Part shown: positions 12,226-26,100 of the stretch, piece by piece | How positions within the stretch are numbered: position 1 is the stretch's first letter | How the letters are laid out: the number at the start of each line of letters is the position of its first letter | DNA from: Styela clava | Taxonomy: Eukaryota; Chordata; Ascidiacea; Stolidobranchia; Styelidae | Direction: 5' to 3' | DNA: 64,000 nucleotides | Assembly: GCF_964204865.1 (NCBI RefSeq) | Contig: NC_135258.1 | Span: forward strand, 12,763,001-12,827,000 | Position numbers and translations under genes: made by a program | The notes under the pieces: generated by a model | What the model was told of the DNA's origin: nothing | Databases searched by the model: none | What the model saw: only the letters and a program-made list of their open reading frames with translations

Positions 12226-13552
12226 CAGGGGTTCTCAAACTTTTGGTGTTGCGGAGCCCTTGAAAAGGTTGACTATTATTCGCGGAGCCCCAAAAGAAAT
12301 GTTTGTAGCTTTCCGATAAATATTCCTGAGTAAGTTAAAAGTACTTAACTTGATTTAAATGCTAAACCTTTTTTTAATGGGGTTAATGCAAGTCTTAAAT
12401 AAATCAAAATTTCAAAGATAAATTATATATACTCTTACTAAAGCTGTAAATTTGACACTTGACAAACATATTAATAAACTAGTGGTCGAATCTTTTCCCT
12501 TCTGACATTTTCGGAAGACTTAAAAGGCCGCTAATAACGTGCGCGATTGCATTTTGTTACAATCACCGATAGTTTTCGTCAGCATGGCATGTTTTTAAAC
12601 ATCTTTACGCCGGTGTTTATTCTCTCTAAATCAAAACTTTTCTTCGGCATATCCATGTATTGTTCCACAATGACGACGATAATTGCTTTTTTGTTCTCGT
12701 GGGGAATTATGAATTCAATGTGAAAAACATGTTACCATATAGTCATCGGCGACGAAATGTTAAAAATAATAATTAATAATAAAGAGGTAAATCCGCAACC
12801 TAAATTTCTTTATTGAAAAACGGCATTCTAAAATATTTATTCATCGTATATAGTAACTGCGAAATCGAAACACAGTCAATTGTGTGCGCGATTTACCTTT
12901 TTTTATTCTGAAACTACCGACGGAGCCGCATGCATTAAAATAAAGTCCAATCGTATTTTGCCCAGATCTTGTGATTTTTTAGACGACGATATCTTGCTTA
13001 ATAATAATCTCGAGTGCAAAAGAACAAATCAAGTTTGACAAATTCCAAGATCGCAAAAATACGACTCCAATTTATTTATAGTTGGCAGTTTATCACGTAT
13101 TTTATGAATTTTTAGAATAGTATTCTTTCATTTTAGTAATCCTAATAGTAATCTCGAATGAAACTCGAGTAACTATGAGTACAATTGAATTATTACGACA
13201 AGACACTATAAATGCTCGCATCGGCCATACATTGAATATTTTACGCAACAGAAATCTCGTTATCCGTTTTTTATAATCGCAAAGAATGTTGCGCGGAAAT
13301 TTCCGATTCAAATCTCCACCTCTTGAGAATCCTGGCTGCGCTGCAGCTTATAAATAATGTCATTTTTTAATTCCGCCTCTTTGCCATATTTCGAGGCTAT
13401 ATTGTTGTCACATTTTATCAAAGTTGTTATTGCTTCTTTGAACAGTTACAAAACTAGTCATTATTTTGAAAAGTAATCGAATAGCTCGCGGAGCCCCTGG
13501 GTTTCTCTCGCGGAGCCCTGGGGCTCCGTACGGAGCACTTTGAGAACCTATG
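12226..13552. mobile_element. 1.33-kb non-autonomous hAT element
   Basis: Starts CAGGGGTTCTCAAAC and ends with the inverted partner TTTGAGAACCTATG. It is flanked by the exact 8-bp repeat GTCTAGGG (12218-12225 and 13553-13560). CGGAGCCC motifs lie just inside both ends. The interior is AT-rich, and the only ORF, about 69 codons on the minus strand, shows no transposase motif. The element was probably mobilised in trans by a hAT transposase. Confidence 0.9.
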
Positions 13553-13599
13553 GTCTAGGGGACATGTGTAAAATTATATAGGTTACTATATATAAAAAT

Positions 13600-13770
13600 C
13601 AAGAACAAAAAAATAACAAAACGATCCATAGGTTCATTTCGTTTCCAACAACAAAAATACCAAAACGATCCATAGGGGACTTCGTTTCCAACGACAAAAT
13701 AATTCATAGGTCCATTTCGTTTTCAACAACAAAACAATATATTTGTTCATTTCGTGTACAATATCGACAT
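13600..13770 (+). repeat. Degenerate tandem repeat, about four units of roughly 35-43 bp
   Basis: Units share AACAAAACGATCCATAGG followed by TTCATTTCGTTTCCAAC. They are seen at about 13615, 13653, 13700 and 13730 with increasing decay. A single related copy (AACAAAACGATCCACAGG then TCGTTTCCAATAAC) lies at about 41146-41180, so the unit is also dispersed. Confidence 0.55.
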
Positions 13771-16136
13771 ATAATAACGTGTTACCTCACCTGTACACCT
13801 ATCATAGCTCTTGTCTGCTACTTCTCCATTTTGGCAAATTTGCACGTGGGGTGTTGGTATTCATTGTGATGTCAGAAAAAAATATATGAAGCGTGAAACC
13901 TTGCGCAAAGGAAAAGTACGGATAACAGCTGAGGCGAAAACCGTCGAAATCTCATGCTATCTTCCTGGTGCGCACGCCTTTCCTTTGTAAGATTTACTGG
14001 CGTCAGAATGAAATATTCTCGTCAGTTTATGCGCTAAAATGACTCGACTAATATGGTGCTCCTACAATTCAGCAATTTCTGAATTTGCATATGTCACTAC
14101 CGTACCGGTATTTTTCAGCATATAAAATTGATTGATTGATTGATAAGTTAAACCTAACTACATGAGACCCGACTGCTATATGCCTATTTCAGTATTTTGA
14201 GTTTCTTACAAGTTTAGGCGCGTTAACCTGCTGTCTGATTGTGTAAATTCCATGGGTTTGCTTTTAAGGCGGAAATACGCTTGTCGTCGGGGAACCCATA
14301 ATCCAGTAATCACAGTATTTTGTCTGTTTGTGTGAGATCATGGCAGCATGGGTTGAAATCTAGTGCTTTAATTAGTGAGAATGGGCTGGTGGCAAAGAGA
14401 AGGGCGATAGGCCCACTTGTACAGTTGTAACTTGCAGATTTATGGTACCTTATTTCAGTATTAACTCAACAGAAGTCATATCACAGTATCAGGAATTAGG
14501 CTATAGATAAGATAATTCAGAAATTAGTGCACTTTCAGACTTTGCTGATTTTAGCTTAATTTTTTTCGGGTGGTCATGAACTTCTGAACTTGGTTTAATA
14601 GCAAATTCCATAAAAAATATCTGGTTTGCTGTACTTCTAAAAATACCAGTTAAAAATAACTCCCACTGTCTGACTGTGTCACTTGTACTTACCTGTCTAC
14701 CACATTTAGTAATTGATTTTATATGCAGTTATTCAAGTTGGGCCATGAAACATAGTTTTTATTTATGAACACGGTACCTCACCTGCTTTTAATATTCTTA
14801 TTGCATTACCAGTATGCCTTGTGTTTTTAGATAAGAGTTAGTGAAATATTTTTAATTATTCGCTATTCCAATATCAATCGTTAATCTTGTTAGTCATTTC
14901 AATATTGAACATTAATTTCAATTAATTCAATGTATTAACAATATATGTTAAACTCCTTATTCAAATTTGTATTTTGAATAAAAAAACTATCCTTAAATAT
15001 AACTGAGTTGCAAAAAAATAATTTGCAAATTGTTTATCAGTGGCTAAATAATTTTATACAATTTGTTTATGGCGAAAATATTGGGCGATATCCGCTAGAC
15101 TTTATATTTAGATTCATTGTTATGATATGTCAATTTAATCATCAGATGTTTTTGCGGTATGAATACATTATGGTTAGATTTTAAATTGATAACAAACTAG
15201 AATTTTTGTCGTTAATTTTGTTGTTGTTAATTTGGTATCAATTTGAATATTTCAGTAGACTAGTTTTAGACATCAAGTTGTTTAATGCTATTATTGAGAA
15301 TGCTATTTTTTTGTCTGATATTTTCTTATGAGTTCTAAGTTAAGACATAAATTTTATAGACTCTTACATTTCATTTCATTTGAAATGAGACACATTTGTT
15401 TATGTGTATTTTTGATTTATACTATACATAGACAGACATACATATTTTTAATTATTAACATTTGGCCATGTGATGTGGCTTGACTCTCATCCCTCATCCA
15501 ATACCCAGGAGATTGCACTTGGGCTATAAATACATATATTTAAACACATCAACTTTCAATTTTTCTTGCAATCTCTCATGGTAATATGTCGCTCAGTTTG
15601 GAATTTTCAATTTTCCAATGCCTCACATTCTAATGGTCTTTTCATTCTTGTTTTTATTGTTCATGTATCAGTTCAATGCAAATTATGAATTCAAAATAAA
15701 CCCACTTACAAATTACTTATAATAATTTAATAAGTAGTTTATTGATGGATATGGTTCAATGCAATGATTTTTCACAGCATAGATAATGTTTTTTCAGATT
15801 AGGCTTGAGGTTAACCAACAGCCTAAGATTTACGGGTGTTCATCATTCAACTGCAGGATTTTTTACAGCTCAATTTTCTTTGTTTATTCTGTACCCTCAT
15901 GCCTAATCTGAAAAAACATTATCTATACTGGGAAAAAAATTATGTTAATCAAGTCTGATGTTCAACTGAAATTTTTATTTCTTCAAAATCTCCACTCTAA
16001 TTTCTCCAGCATACTCTAATTTCTGCGAACTCAACAGTTCTGTCAATAATTTTTTATTTTATCTTTCACTTCAGCACTTGTTTGGTAGAGTTCTACATCT
16101 ATTTTGCATCATATATGCTACAGTATTTCATAATTA
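13771..16136. other. Intergenic upstream of NAA15, one hairpin inside
   Basis: AT-rich sequence with no gene recognised. The only clear structure is the 32-bp inverted repeat at 15779-15926, listed separately. Confidence 0.5.
15779..15926. repeat. Long inverted repeat (32-bp arms, 84-nt loop)
   Basis: The left arm at 15779-15810 (starting ATAGATAATGTTTTTTCAGA) is the reverse complement of 15895-15926, with one mismatch. The intervening 84 bases are unrelated. No obvious target duplication was found, so it may be a small foldback element or a locally created palindrome. Confidence 0.7.
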
Positions 16137-16144
16137 CTAGCAAT

Positions 16145-18218
16145 TAGGGTTGCCACTTCTGGATACATTTTTTTTCGAATCGAATCTCGAATCAAAACTT
16201 TTCGAATCGAATCTTTCCGAATCTGATTCCATTAAGCTTTTTTTTTTTATTACATGCGTATGTTTGGCCAAACTCACAAAAAAGCTCAAATCTAGAAGAA
16301 AAAAATTTGAAAATGGAATAGGCTATATAGCAAGGGTGATGAGGGTTTTTCAGTGAATAAGCCACACTTATTTTCATCATGATAAAAAAGATGTAGGTCA
16401 TAGATATCACTAATAAATGCATTGATGAAAAACTTGCTGTTGCAACTTATCTGTGAGTCTTACAATACTGAGTTATTGTGTTATACTTGTATCAGGGCTG
16501 AGGCAATTTGATGGAATTCATATGAGAAAATAAGCAGGGAACAGTTGTACTGTTATGTCGTAAACACAGTAACAGCACTGCTTTCCCTTGTCCCACACCA
16601 GTATATGTGACCGTGGTATTTCCCTTCTTGTTATATTGAATTAGGGACGGCCTTATTACCGATTCTTTATCTTCAAAATCTTAGTACAATATTTTATATT
16701 TATGCTAGCAGCATAGAGTAATACGACAAAAACATTCTAATTGCATCTGAATTACTATAAATGGGAAATGCTTACAAGAATATGATTGAAGACGATAAAA
16801 TTACCACGATTAAATTAAATTAATTTCGATAAAAACAATCGTTCATCCGACTACGATTGCGAACAAAAATTACCATAAATATTAGAGACAGTATTATTTG
16901 TGGCAAACAGCGTTATTGGCTAACTCGGGCTTCATTATTAATGTGGACTACGTTTAATTTCGTAATTCAGAAAGTCCAAATGTGCATAATGGACGCCGCG
17001 CTGACTAGCGATAATTGGTTGACGCTTTATCTCGATCAAACATGGTCGCTGGGGCTAAAGTAAGACGACATTCGCACCGTATGCTCGGTCTGGTATGAAA
17101 TCTGCCACGTGTTGATGTAAAACAGTGCACAAGTTGCCATTCCTCAAGTATTATTTACTCCCACCTGTCCGTTATGACATTTGCTCGAAATAATCCGAAA
17201 TGTTTTATCCGCTTGTATCGCGCTAACAAAATTAAAAGTAAATACTACTTTTTTTGGTAACAGCTGAAAAAAGACGTGTATGTACTATTACATTATGTCC
17301 CCCTGATTTCGTTTACCGCCACTCGAGTGGAAGCCTGACAAACGCAAACAAAATAAAAATATATTTTAGGATGAGATACATGATTGTAAATTAACATTGC
17401 CGGCCGATGAACTCATTCAGCAATAGTTCTCTTCAAATGTACGCGAAATATTGCTCTCAGAACAAAGTTTAAATTAAATTTCAATCAAAATTAAACATTA
17501 TCTAGACGTCGGTAGCCGATTCTTTATCCAATCATGCCAGGGCGTACAATAACTTAGTGGCAGCGCAGGTGTGCTGTTGAAAATTTTCATCAAAATTGTC
17601 ACGAATTTTCAGGTATACGATCCATTTGAATTCGCGCATAATGGAAACTTCGGCTATTTAGTGGAAAACTGAACTCGCAGTTTGCTGGTAATTACGCCAC
17701 ACATCATCTCGAGTGATGCGTAAAAGAGTGTGTTGTGTCGAACTTCAAACAAATGACGGCAGACAAGTAAAAAAGTCAATCACGAAAAATTCATTTTCAT
17801 TTATTTACGTCCCGTAATTTATTGCTATTTGGAGTGCCGCATAAACGCATTCGGCAGTTTAAACGCCACCGAAAACAACGATTAACAAATATTCAATGTT
17901 TTTCTTTCGGTCCCGTAATTTGGTGTTATTTGGAGTGCTGCATAAACGCATTCGGTAGTTTTAACACCGCCGAAAACAACGATTAACACACGTTCAATGT
18001 ATTTTTTTCGGTCCCGTAATTTGGCGTTATTTGGAGTGCCGCATAAACACACTCTGGCAGATTTAAAGCCGCCGAAAACGACGATTTAACAAACGTTCAA
18101 TGTTTTTTTTTCGCTAAATCGCTCTCTTTTTCCGAATCGCGTAAATCTGATTCGAATCGATTCGGAAAAGATGCGATTCGAATCGATCCGATTCGTAAAT
18201 CCGAAAGTGGCATCCCTA
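16145..18218. mobile_element. 2.07-kb hAT-type element just upstream of NAA15
   Basis: Ends TAGGGTTGCCACTT and GTGGCATCCCTA are inverted, and the exact 8-bp repeat CTAGCAAT flanks the element (16137-16144 and 18219-18226). GAATCGAATC-type subterminal repeats occur at both ends. Three 101-bp tandem units lie near the right end. A short frame at 16857-17063 contains ALTSDNWLTLY, reminiscent of the hAT ALTTD.W.S motif, but it is too short to be sure. The right end lies 191 bp before the NAA15 start codon, so the element may now form part of its upstream region. Confidence 0.85.
17809..18112 (+). repeat. Three 101-bp tandem repeats (subterminal, inside hAT element)
   Basis: Units begin at 17809, 17910 and 18011, each starting GTCCCGTAATTT and containing ATTTGGAGTGC, GCATAAAC and a CCGAAAAC.ACGATT core before a T-rich end. 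The exact 101-bp spacing indicates recent tandem expansion. Subterminal repeats in hAT elements commonly serve as transposase binding sites; that role is inferred. Confidence 0.8.
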
Positions 18219-18409
18219 CTAGCAATCAAATTAATTTTGCTGTTAACTAATATATAATTTATTAAAAATTTCATAGGAGATGGTTGTCAAGTTGTTGTTA
18301 AACTTACCGATTAGGCCTTAAAGTTCGGAATTTAACTCTGCGTCATATCTGATCAATAGAAGAGCAATTGAATTGATAAGCCAGTAGGTTTTTCATCAAT
18401 AATTTCAAA

Positions 18410-20106
18410 ATGCCTACCAAACAGCCATTGCCACCCAAGGAAAAGACGCTATTTAACAGGATATTGGTGAGTAGTCCGATATCTCCTCTGAGAATTATTT
18501 TACAATAAATCTTCAATTTCAAAGTATGTAATTCATATTACGGTATATATAATTCTAAATGTCTTATTGGTGATTCAATTCAAGAGTCTTGCTGCACACG
18601 AACACAAATGTATTTCTGTAACGTTTCGTCTGACCAAGGTCAGACTTCTTCAGACAAGCATTTTATAGTTGTAAACCATATAGTCCATTTACACTCTTGC
18701 TACAGCATCCTTGCGTAATACGCATACGGATCCACCTGCGCAAAGGCATAGAGAGCAAGGAAATGTAGTTAGTTTCACGCAACCTCAACTGTTAGTCACT
18801 TATTGGTGAAATAGTAGTTTTTTTTATGTTTATGCTTTTGCCATTCGCCTGTTTATTATTACTAATTAGCTAAATATGAAAAATTTATTCATTGCTAAGT
18901 TGAAATATAACAGCATTTCTTGCCTTGAGCACAAAGCTTCGAATTTGGGGTTTTCCAGTTTTTACTATCATTACTGAAAACACTATTTTTGTTATCTGAC
19001 TGAATATTGTTTTGCATTGTTTATTCTTTTCCTTATGGAAACAAATTTTATATTTATTTTATATGAATAACATCATGTTCCTATATTTTTAGAAATGTTA
19101 CGAACAGAAACAGTACAGAAATGGACTGAAATTTGCAAAACAGATTCTTTCTAATCCAAAATTTGCAGAACATGGAGGTTTGTTTGAATTTTATCATTTC
19201 TATTTTGAATTTATCCATTTAGGTCCCAAACAGTCAACGAGAGAAAGAATACTAGAATTCGGCATAATTCATGCAATTTGTAGACCTTGACTGGCTGATT
19301 ACTAGTATAACGGGAATATTGGTCAGAGACCGAAGACTTACGGTATCGATTGAAAGTTAGGGGATCCCCCAAAACAGCGCTCTTACTTCGTAGTGACACC
19401 TTGTGTCCCATTACTAATTAATTAATAACTCGCTGATTATACACATAATTCATCCAAAATCAATAGGCTTCTGGTCCGAAATATGATGAATGCACATGCA
19501 AAATCTGGAGCAGATTCAATCTCGCTTTCGTGAGATATCGGCGATCGCATGCATCTAACAGACAGACATACAGACAAATAGCTATCAACATACTTACCGA
19601 TTAAAATCGATAAGTAACTAGAACACCAAGTGAGCTAATCTGTAACGCAGTATGACAGGAGCTTTTTTTGTCAATATCATTGTTAACATATAATTTAGTA
19701 TAGGTTCAATAATAGTAATAACATTATACAAGAATTATCCCATCTTTTAAATCATAACAGAAAACATTGTTCAAAAATGTGATCGTTACAATCCTCACCT
19801 TAATTTGACTACTATGAACATTTGGCTTATCTTGTAGATCTTGTAGATGTCAAACTTTTCGTGTTTGAGAAATTGTACTTCATGGTCTTGAATTATCATA
19901 ATTAATTACAGAAACATTGGCGATGAAAGGGCTCACGCTCAACTGTCTAAATAGAAAGGAAGAAGCATATGAACTTGTGAAACGCGGATTAAAAAATGAT
20001 TTAACATCTCATGTCTGTTGGCACGTCTACGGTCTGCTGCAAAGATCTGATAAAAAATATGATGAAGCAATAAAATGTTACAGAAACGCTCTCAGATGGG
20101 AAAAGG

Positions 20107-20137
<31 letters not shown>

Positions 20138-23100
20138 ATATGTTTTTATTATTTATTAAAGTTGATTTAGTCAAGAGTTTCTTTTGTCAGCGAATGTGAG
20201 TCTTTTCTCATTATTTTCAAAACTACAAATATTTCAAAAAGGAAGTCTATAATTATGAATTTTGTTGCAATAGGGCAGGGGTGGGCAAACCGCGGCTCGC
20301 CAGACTTTTTGTGCGGCTCTTCTCGCTAACATAAAATATTATCCAAATTTCAACTAAGAGAAAAACTTCAATGTAAACTCTTTTAATTTATTAAAAGTCG
20401 TAAAGAAGTTTTCGTCAATGATTAGGACAAATTATGTTTTAGTATGAAAATTGCTGTAGAGTTGAATTTTGAATTTAAGTCAGTCAAGTCAGCAAATCTT
20501 TCGTCACAATGGTCAATGTTTATTGATGCGTCGGCGGTATTGAAGCTTGATTGCGGTTAGTTAGTCTAACTAAGTTACTGTGCAATATGTCCTCAATTAA
20601 AAATGAAAGTACGAAGATGAAAACAGAGTTGTCAAGTCAGAATGGGAAGAACGTACGAATTTACCAGTCAGAAGAATAAACTTTTGTGCTTAATCTGTCA
20701 TAAGCTACTAAGTCAGAATAAAGTCAGCAATGATAAACGGCACCATGAAACGAATCATGAAAACTTCTTACGAGACTACCCTCCTAAATCAGCTATAAGG
20801 AAACACAAATTAAATGAACTTAAATTGTGCATATATTTGAGTATAGCTGCCTTGTTTATCTATTTATTGTTATTAGACTCTTGTGTGAATTTCTTTTCTG
20901 TTCATGGTATTTTGATAATATTAATAAATTCACAAATTCTGCGGCTCTTTTAAAGTTCTGACTTACAGCATGCGGCTCTTAAACTGAAAAATTGTGCCCA
21001 CCCCTGCAATAGGGTAATTGTGCAAAATACACAGATATATCACTTCATGATTACCATCAGAGAATAATTTTTAATCATGATACATAATTTATTTTCATGG
21101 GGTAATATGCTGATCCTGATCAATTACATATATATGATATATAATATTTTATTGTTTTTTAGGACAATCTTCACATTCTGAGGGATTTATCTATGTTGCA
21201 AGTTCATATGAGAGATTTGGAAGGATATAAGGTTTGTATATAACAGTTTTTTAAATTTTCTGGGACGCAATTGGTAGGGAAATCGATTACTGGTGAGTTT
21301 TAAACTGGAAATTAGGTACTTCCGAAGTATGTGAACCAAGATGGCGGACACCAGAACGTAGCATGTGTTCCAGGTTAGGGTTAGGCCATATTTTTTTTTC
21401 AATTTTCCCCCATTTTGGTTCTATTACGAGTTCAGGGACTAGTCAAGTGACTTGCGCAGTATTTGTACCTGAAATTATGGCCTAACCCTAACCTGGAGTA
21501 CCAGAAATTCTGAATTACCTAGTCTGAGTCTAGTTTGAAATGGAATATTTTGTATATTCAGCAATCTAAATTTAATTTTCAGAAATTCAGTTAAGTTAAC
21601 TTATTTTGTTATCTAAGACGGTGCCAAACTGAAAAGGAAAAATTCCTGCTACTAACTATTCCTGCTACTAACAGAAGCTTCTAACATAACGTCTTGTACA
21701 AATCCTTGCTATTATCTTTATCTAAATTATGATCGATACAATGGATTTCTTGCTGATGATTTGAATGTTTAAAAGCATATATGAGTCAAGTATTGTTAAC
21801 TTGTTGTTTCACTTTACCAGGAAACAAGGTACAATCTACTGCAGTTGAAGTCTGGTCAAAGAGCATCTTGGATTGGTTATGCAGTTGCAAATCATCTTGT
21901 GAAAGATTTTGACATGGCTTTCAAAGTCTTAGAGGAGTTCAGAAAGACACAACAGGTGATATGATGGTTTTTTACTCAGTTCGGAATAGATATTGTAAAT
22001 TAAAATATTATTTTGTTTTGTATGTAACGTTTTGCCAGAAATAATTTTGAGAAGTTTTTTGAGTGAAATAAGTTTTTTTATGTGTTTCGAGTCTTGTTAG
22101 GAGGAAAACTACTCTAATGATTGCCAGTGACTTTCTATTATTAAGAGCTTTTACTGAGCCTTGTGATTAGTGTATTGGCATTGATCGTTCGTCTGCTTTT
22201 GTTGATACATAATGCACCACTGTGTATCTTTTATTAGCTTTTAGCATTTCAGTCGTGTTCACAGTGTTGTGCTTCTGAGTAGGGCTGGGAATTTTTGAAC
22301 ATCTGTTGATTTCAGAACTGAATCGAATATTTTTTTCGAATCGAATCTCGAATACTTGGTAGATATGTAATTGTATTGTTTTATTGTAATAGGTCTTCCA
22401 GACAAATATAAGTGAAAACGCGTAATCTATTACCCAGACAGTTCGCTGAGTTCTCACACATAATTAGGAACATGTTTCATTCACTCACTCGGAATGAAAA
22501 GAGACACATATGGCTCGAATAGAAAAAAAAATGAGGAATTCACCTCGACCCTAGCCCTACTTTTGAGTGAGCTGGAAAAAAAATCTTGTTGAAGTTTGGT
22601 GTACAGAAAACCTTGTCTGTCAATTTACTCAAGTGTGATAAATTGATTAGGCAATGTGGGCTCGGAAAATTGTATATCAGCGTTAGTTGTTAAAAATATT
22701 GTGCGGTTAAATATTTTTTCAAATTTCTTATTTCTACTTGGAACAGGGTCAAAATGGTGACTATGAATACAGCGAGCTGCTTCTATATCAAATTACAATT
22801 TTGATAGAAGCTGGAATGCAGGGACGAGCACTTGAACATCTCAATAAACATAAAGCCCAAGTAGCAGACAAGAATGCATTGATGGAGTTGAACGGTATGC
22901 AAAAATAAAACGATTATAAATTTACTGCAGACCTGGCAGCTGATGTATGAGACTATTTTGGTATGGAGTTACTTTCACCACAGAGAAGATAGTTTTATAA
23001 TTGGTATAAGAGTCGTGCCTGTGACAGTGTCACTCCAACTATTTTGCATTGGTGTTGGTGTGCGGTTAGACTCTTGTATTGTTACTATATCAGCCTTGCA

Positions 23101-26100
23101 GGTACATTGATCCACAAATAGAAGCTGGATAAGTAGATTGCCCTGTGGAAACCCTTTCGGTAACACCAAAAACATGTTAAACCCTTTCGGTAACACGAAA
23201 AACATGTTAAGTTCCTTTTATTTTCTTTCAGCTGAGATATTCTTGAGCCTGGAAAAATATGACAAAGCGGAAAAGTTATGCACAGAACTAATGTATAGAA
23301 ATCCTGAAAATCATAGGTGAGTTACATTATTAAATACCTCAAGTATATGGGCAAAAATTAGGTTCTAAGAACATTTAAGAGTTGATGCATAATATGAGCT
23401 AGTATGTTTCCACGAAGAATAGGAGTTGATCAAAACCAGGGGTGTACAACATTTTTTTTCGTTGGGACATATAACTAGCCTGGCCACATAATCCTTCTAG
23501 TAATAAAGACCCTGGGCTGAGTGGCGAAAAGATCCAAAAAACTTTGTCATTTTACCCATGTGATCAACTTGTCCAACATAAACTGTCGGAACAGGATTTT
23601 ATGCTTGATGCGGGAAAAATTTGTGTGTTGACAAGGGCCACGCTGAAAATGCACGGGCAGAAAATTTGAGTGTTGACAAAGGCCACACTAAAAGGCACGG
23701 GCTGGAAAGGATTTTTTTTTTAATTCTGGTGATTAGAGTTTCCTAATTATCGTAGATATGAGTTTTACGCTTTTTGGCTAAAGCCCACATTATGTCATGT
23801 TTTCACGATCTACTTAACAAATTGGAAAAAGTGAAAAGATAAGGTTTCAATATATCTTAATATATCAATGTATATAATCTACACATGCGGCTAGAGGTTA
23901 TGATGATACATTTAAAGTAGTTTATTAAAATGTCCTTTGATAAATTTATAGTCTAATGAGAGACAGCCAGATTATCCATATCAGCAAATAAATAGCTATT
24001 TTATTGATTTATATTACATTTTCTGAAATAATATCACAACAAGTCCAGATTTTGACCTATTAGCTCATGTAATATTCATACCTCATGTTTAGATAAATAT
24101 TGCTATAAAGTATCGAGTATAATGTACAAGTATATTAAGTATTCATAAGTATAAGATTATACCCTTATGTCTATTATTTCCACCAACTGATTTCAGTGTT
24201 AGTGGAATGTTATCTTGGAAAAATATGGTTGAATTTTGAAAATTTGACTGTAATTTCAATTCATCGTTTTCTGTAGTCAAGTTATGGTACAGGAGACTGT
24301 ATTTCAAATTATTAGATTATTGAACTAATATTCTATATTAGTCTAATACTGTTTTATTAGTCTTTTATCTAAACCATCGCCGTGTCGCTGATGCTGAATA
24401 AATTTGGACTTTTGGGTCAGACTCTGTATTCTCCACCTCACTACGAGTATAATAAGATAACAGGAAATATGCTGGGTTGCTTTCAAAAATCTTGATAGCT
24501 CTTGACTTATAAGTTCCTGCTTTAAAAATATCATAAAATTTTAAAGTATTCATGGACATGTGTTTGACAGGATTCAAGAAGTGTTAAATTGGTCTTTTTC
24601 GTTTATATCTACAGATATTATGAAATGCTTGAAAGAGCTATCAGGCCTTCCAATAATGATGAAAGACTACAAATATACGACGCAGCTGCTAAAATATTCC
24701 CAAAAACTGACTCGCCAAAAATTATTCCTTTGTCACTTGTATCAGGTATGTATTATTAATATGATCAATTAACTGTTCTCAAGTTATTTGATTTTGAACA
24801 TGATGCTTTTAGGTAAATAGACAAAGCTGATTGGTATATAAAAAACTAGCGATGTCCAAAACGAATTGAATATTCAAAATTCGATATATTTGAATTATAA
24901 TATATATCTAATAATTTTAGAAATAATTTGGAATATTTACTTCGAATTCAACTTTTTAAGCATTTGAGACCTGGCAGTCAAACCAAAAATTTATCTCCTG
25001 ATTGCAGTAGGAAATATAAAACTAATACAATAATGTTTATCTTCCGTCTACTGTAATATGATATTCATATGAATTTAGAATGTTTTTTATAGTGTGTAGT
25101 AAATTATTCGCTTTAGCCACCCTTGTATAAAGCTAAAGGCAGGAGTTGGATTAAGCGAATGAAAATAGATTTCAAAAAATTTGATGGTTAATGTAAATTG
25201 TTTTCTCGCAAAAACATCAGATTATATCGACACCTCAAAACCAAACAGTGCTAAGTCCACTTTTCCAAAAAATGACATTTTTCAATTGCTGATTTTCCTG
25301 GACTTAGCTTTACATTTTGGTCTATTTGCCTTATCTCTAGGTGCTCTAGATCTCAAGACAGCTATGGACATAACCCTGCTTTTTTTAGGTCATTTGAGAA
25401 CTAAACAAAGCTGTGTCTACTATAGTGGACTTAGCTCTGGATAACTGCATTGTAAGTTGGGGCTAAGTCCGTTTTTTGGACATAGCTCTTCTCAAAAAAT
25501 ATAATACAAAGCGCTAAGTTCATACCAGCCTCTATAATAACATAATAAAGAGGCCCTAAGTCCAATAAAATTGTTTCTGGTCCAGAAAATTGAGAGCCAA
25601 AAAGGGTTAAGTCCAACCCCCCCCCCCCAAAAAAAAATTGGGGCGGAGCACAAATTTTTTTATACCATCTAAATATGGCCTTCAATGTACCTTTGGTGGA
25701 CCATAAAAACTAGACAATCCCCGATGTAAGGTATTAGAGAAATAAAAAAAAGAAACAAAAAAAAAACGTTTTTTGCATTTTTCTCAAAACTAGAAAAATG
25801 GACTTAGCCCAATTTGGATTTCATGCGTCGATATGCTGTTATCAAAATCAACATATAAAACTATTTGGTACTCCTGGAGTATGCGCACCAAGATGTCGTA
25901 TAACCTGAACCCTAACCTGGTACACAACCTGAGTTCAGGTTGTGCGCCATCTTGGTGCTCATACTTCAGGAGATTTAACCTTTCTTTGTTTGCCCAAGTC
26001 ATGCTTTTTATTGCACATTTTTTTTTTTAAGGGCTAGGATATAATCAAAATTAAGTGATTTAACATTTCGAATACATCATAAAATAATATTTTCGAATAT

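Noticed and set aside
17809..18112. CRISPR-like array
   Set aside because: The 101-bp units are contiguous with no spacers and lie inside a hAT element in a eukaryotic genome.
25181..25444. 87-codon ORF in NAA15 intron 8
   Set aside because: It overlaps the CTAAGTCC word cluster and has no splice signals or domain.
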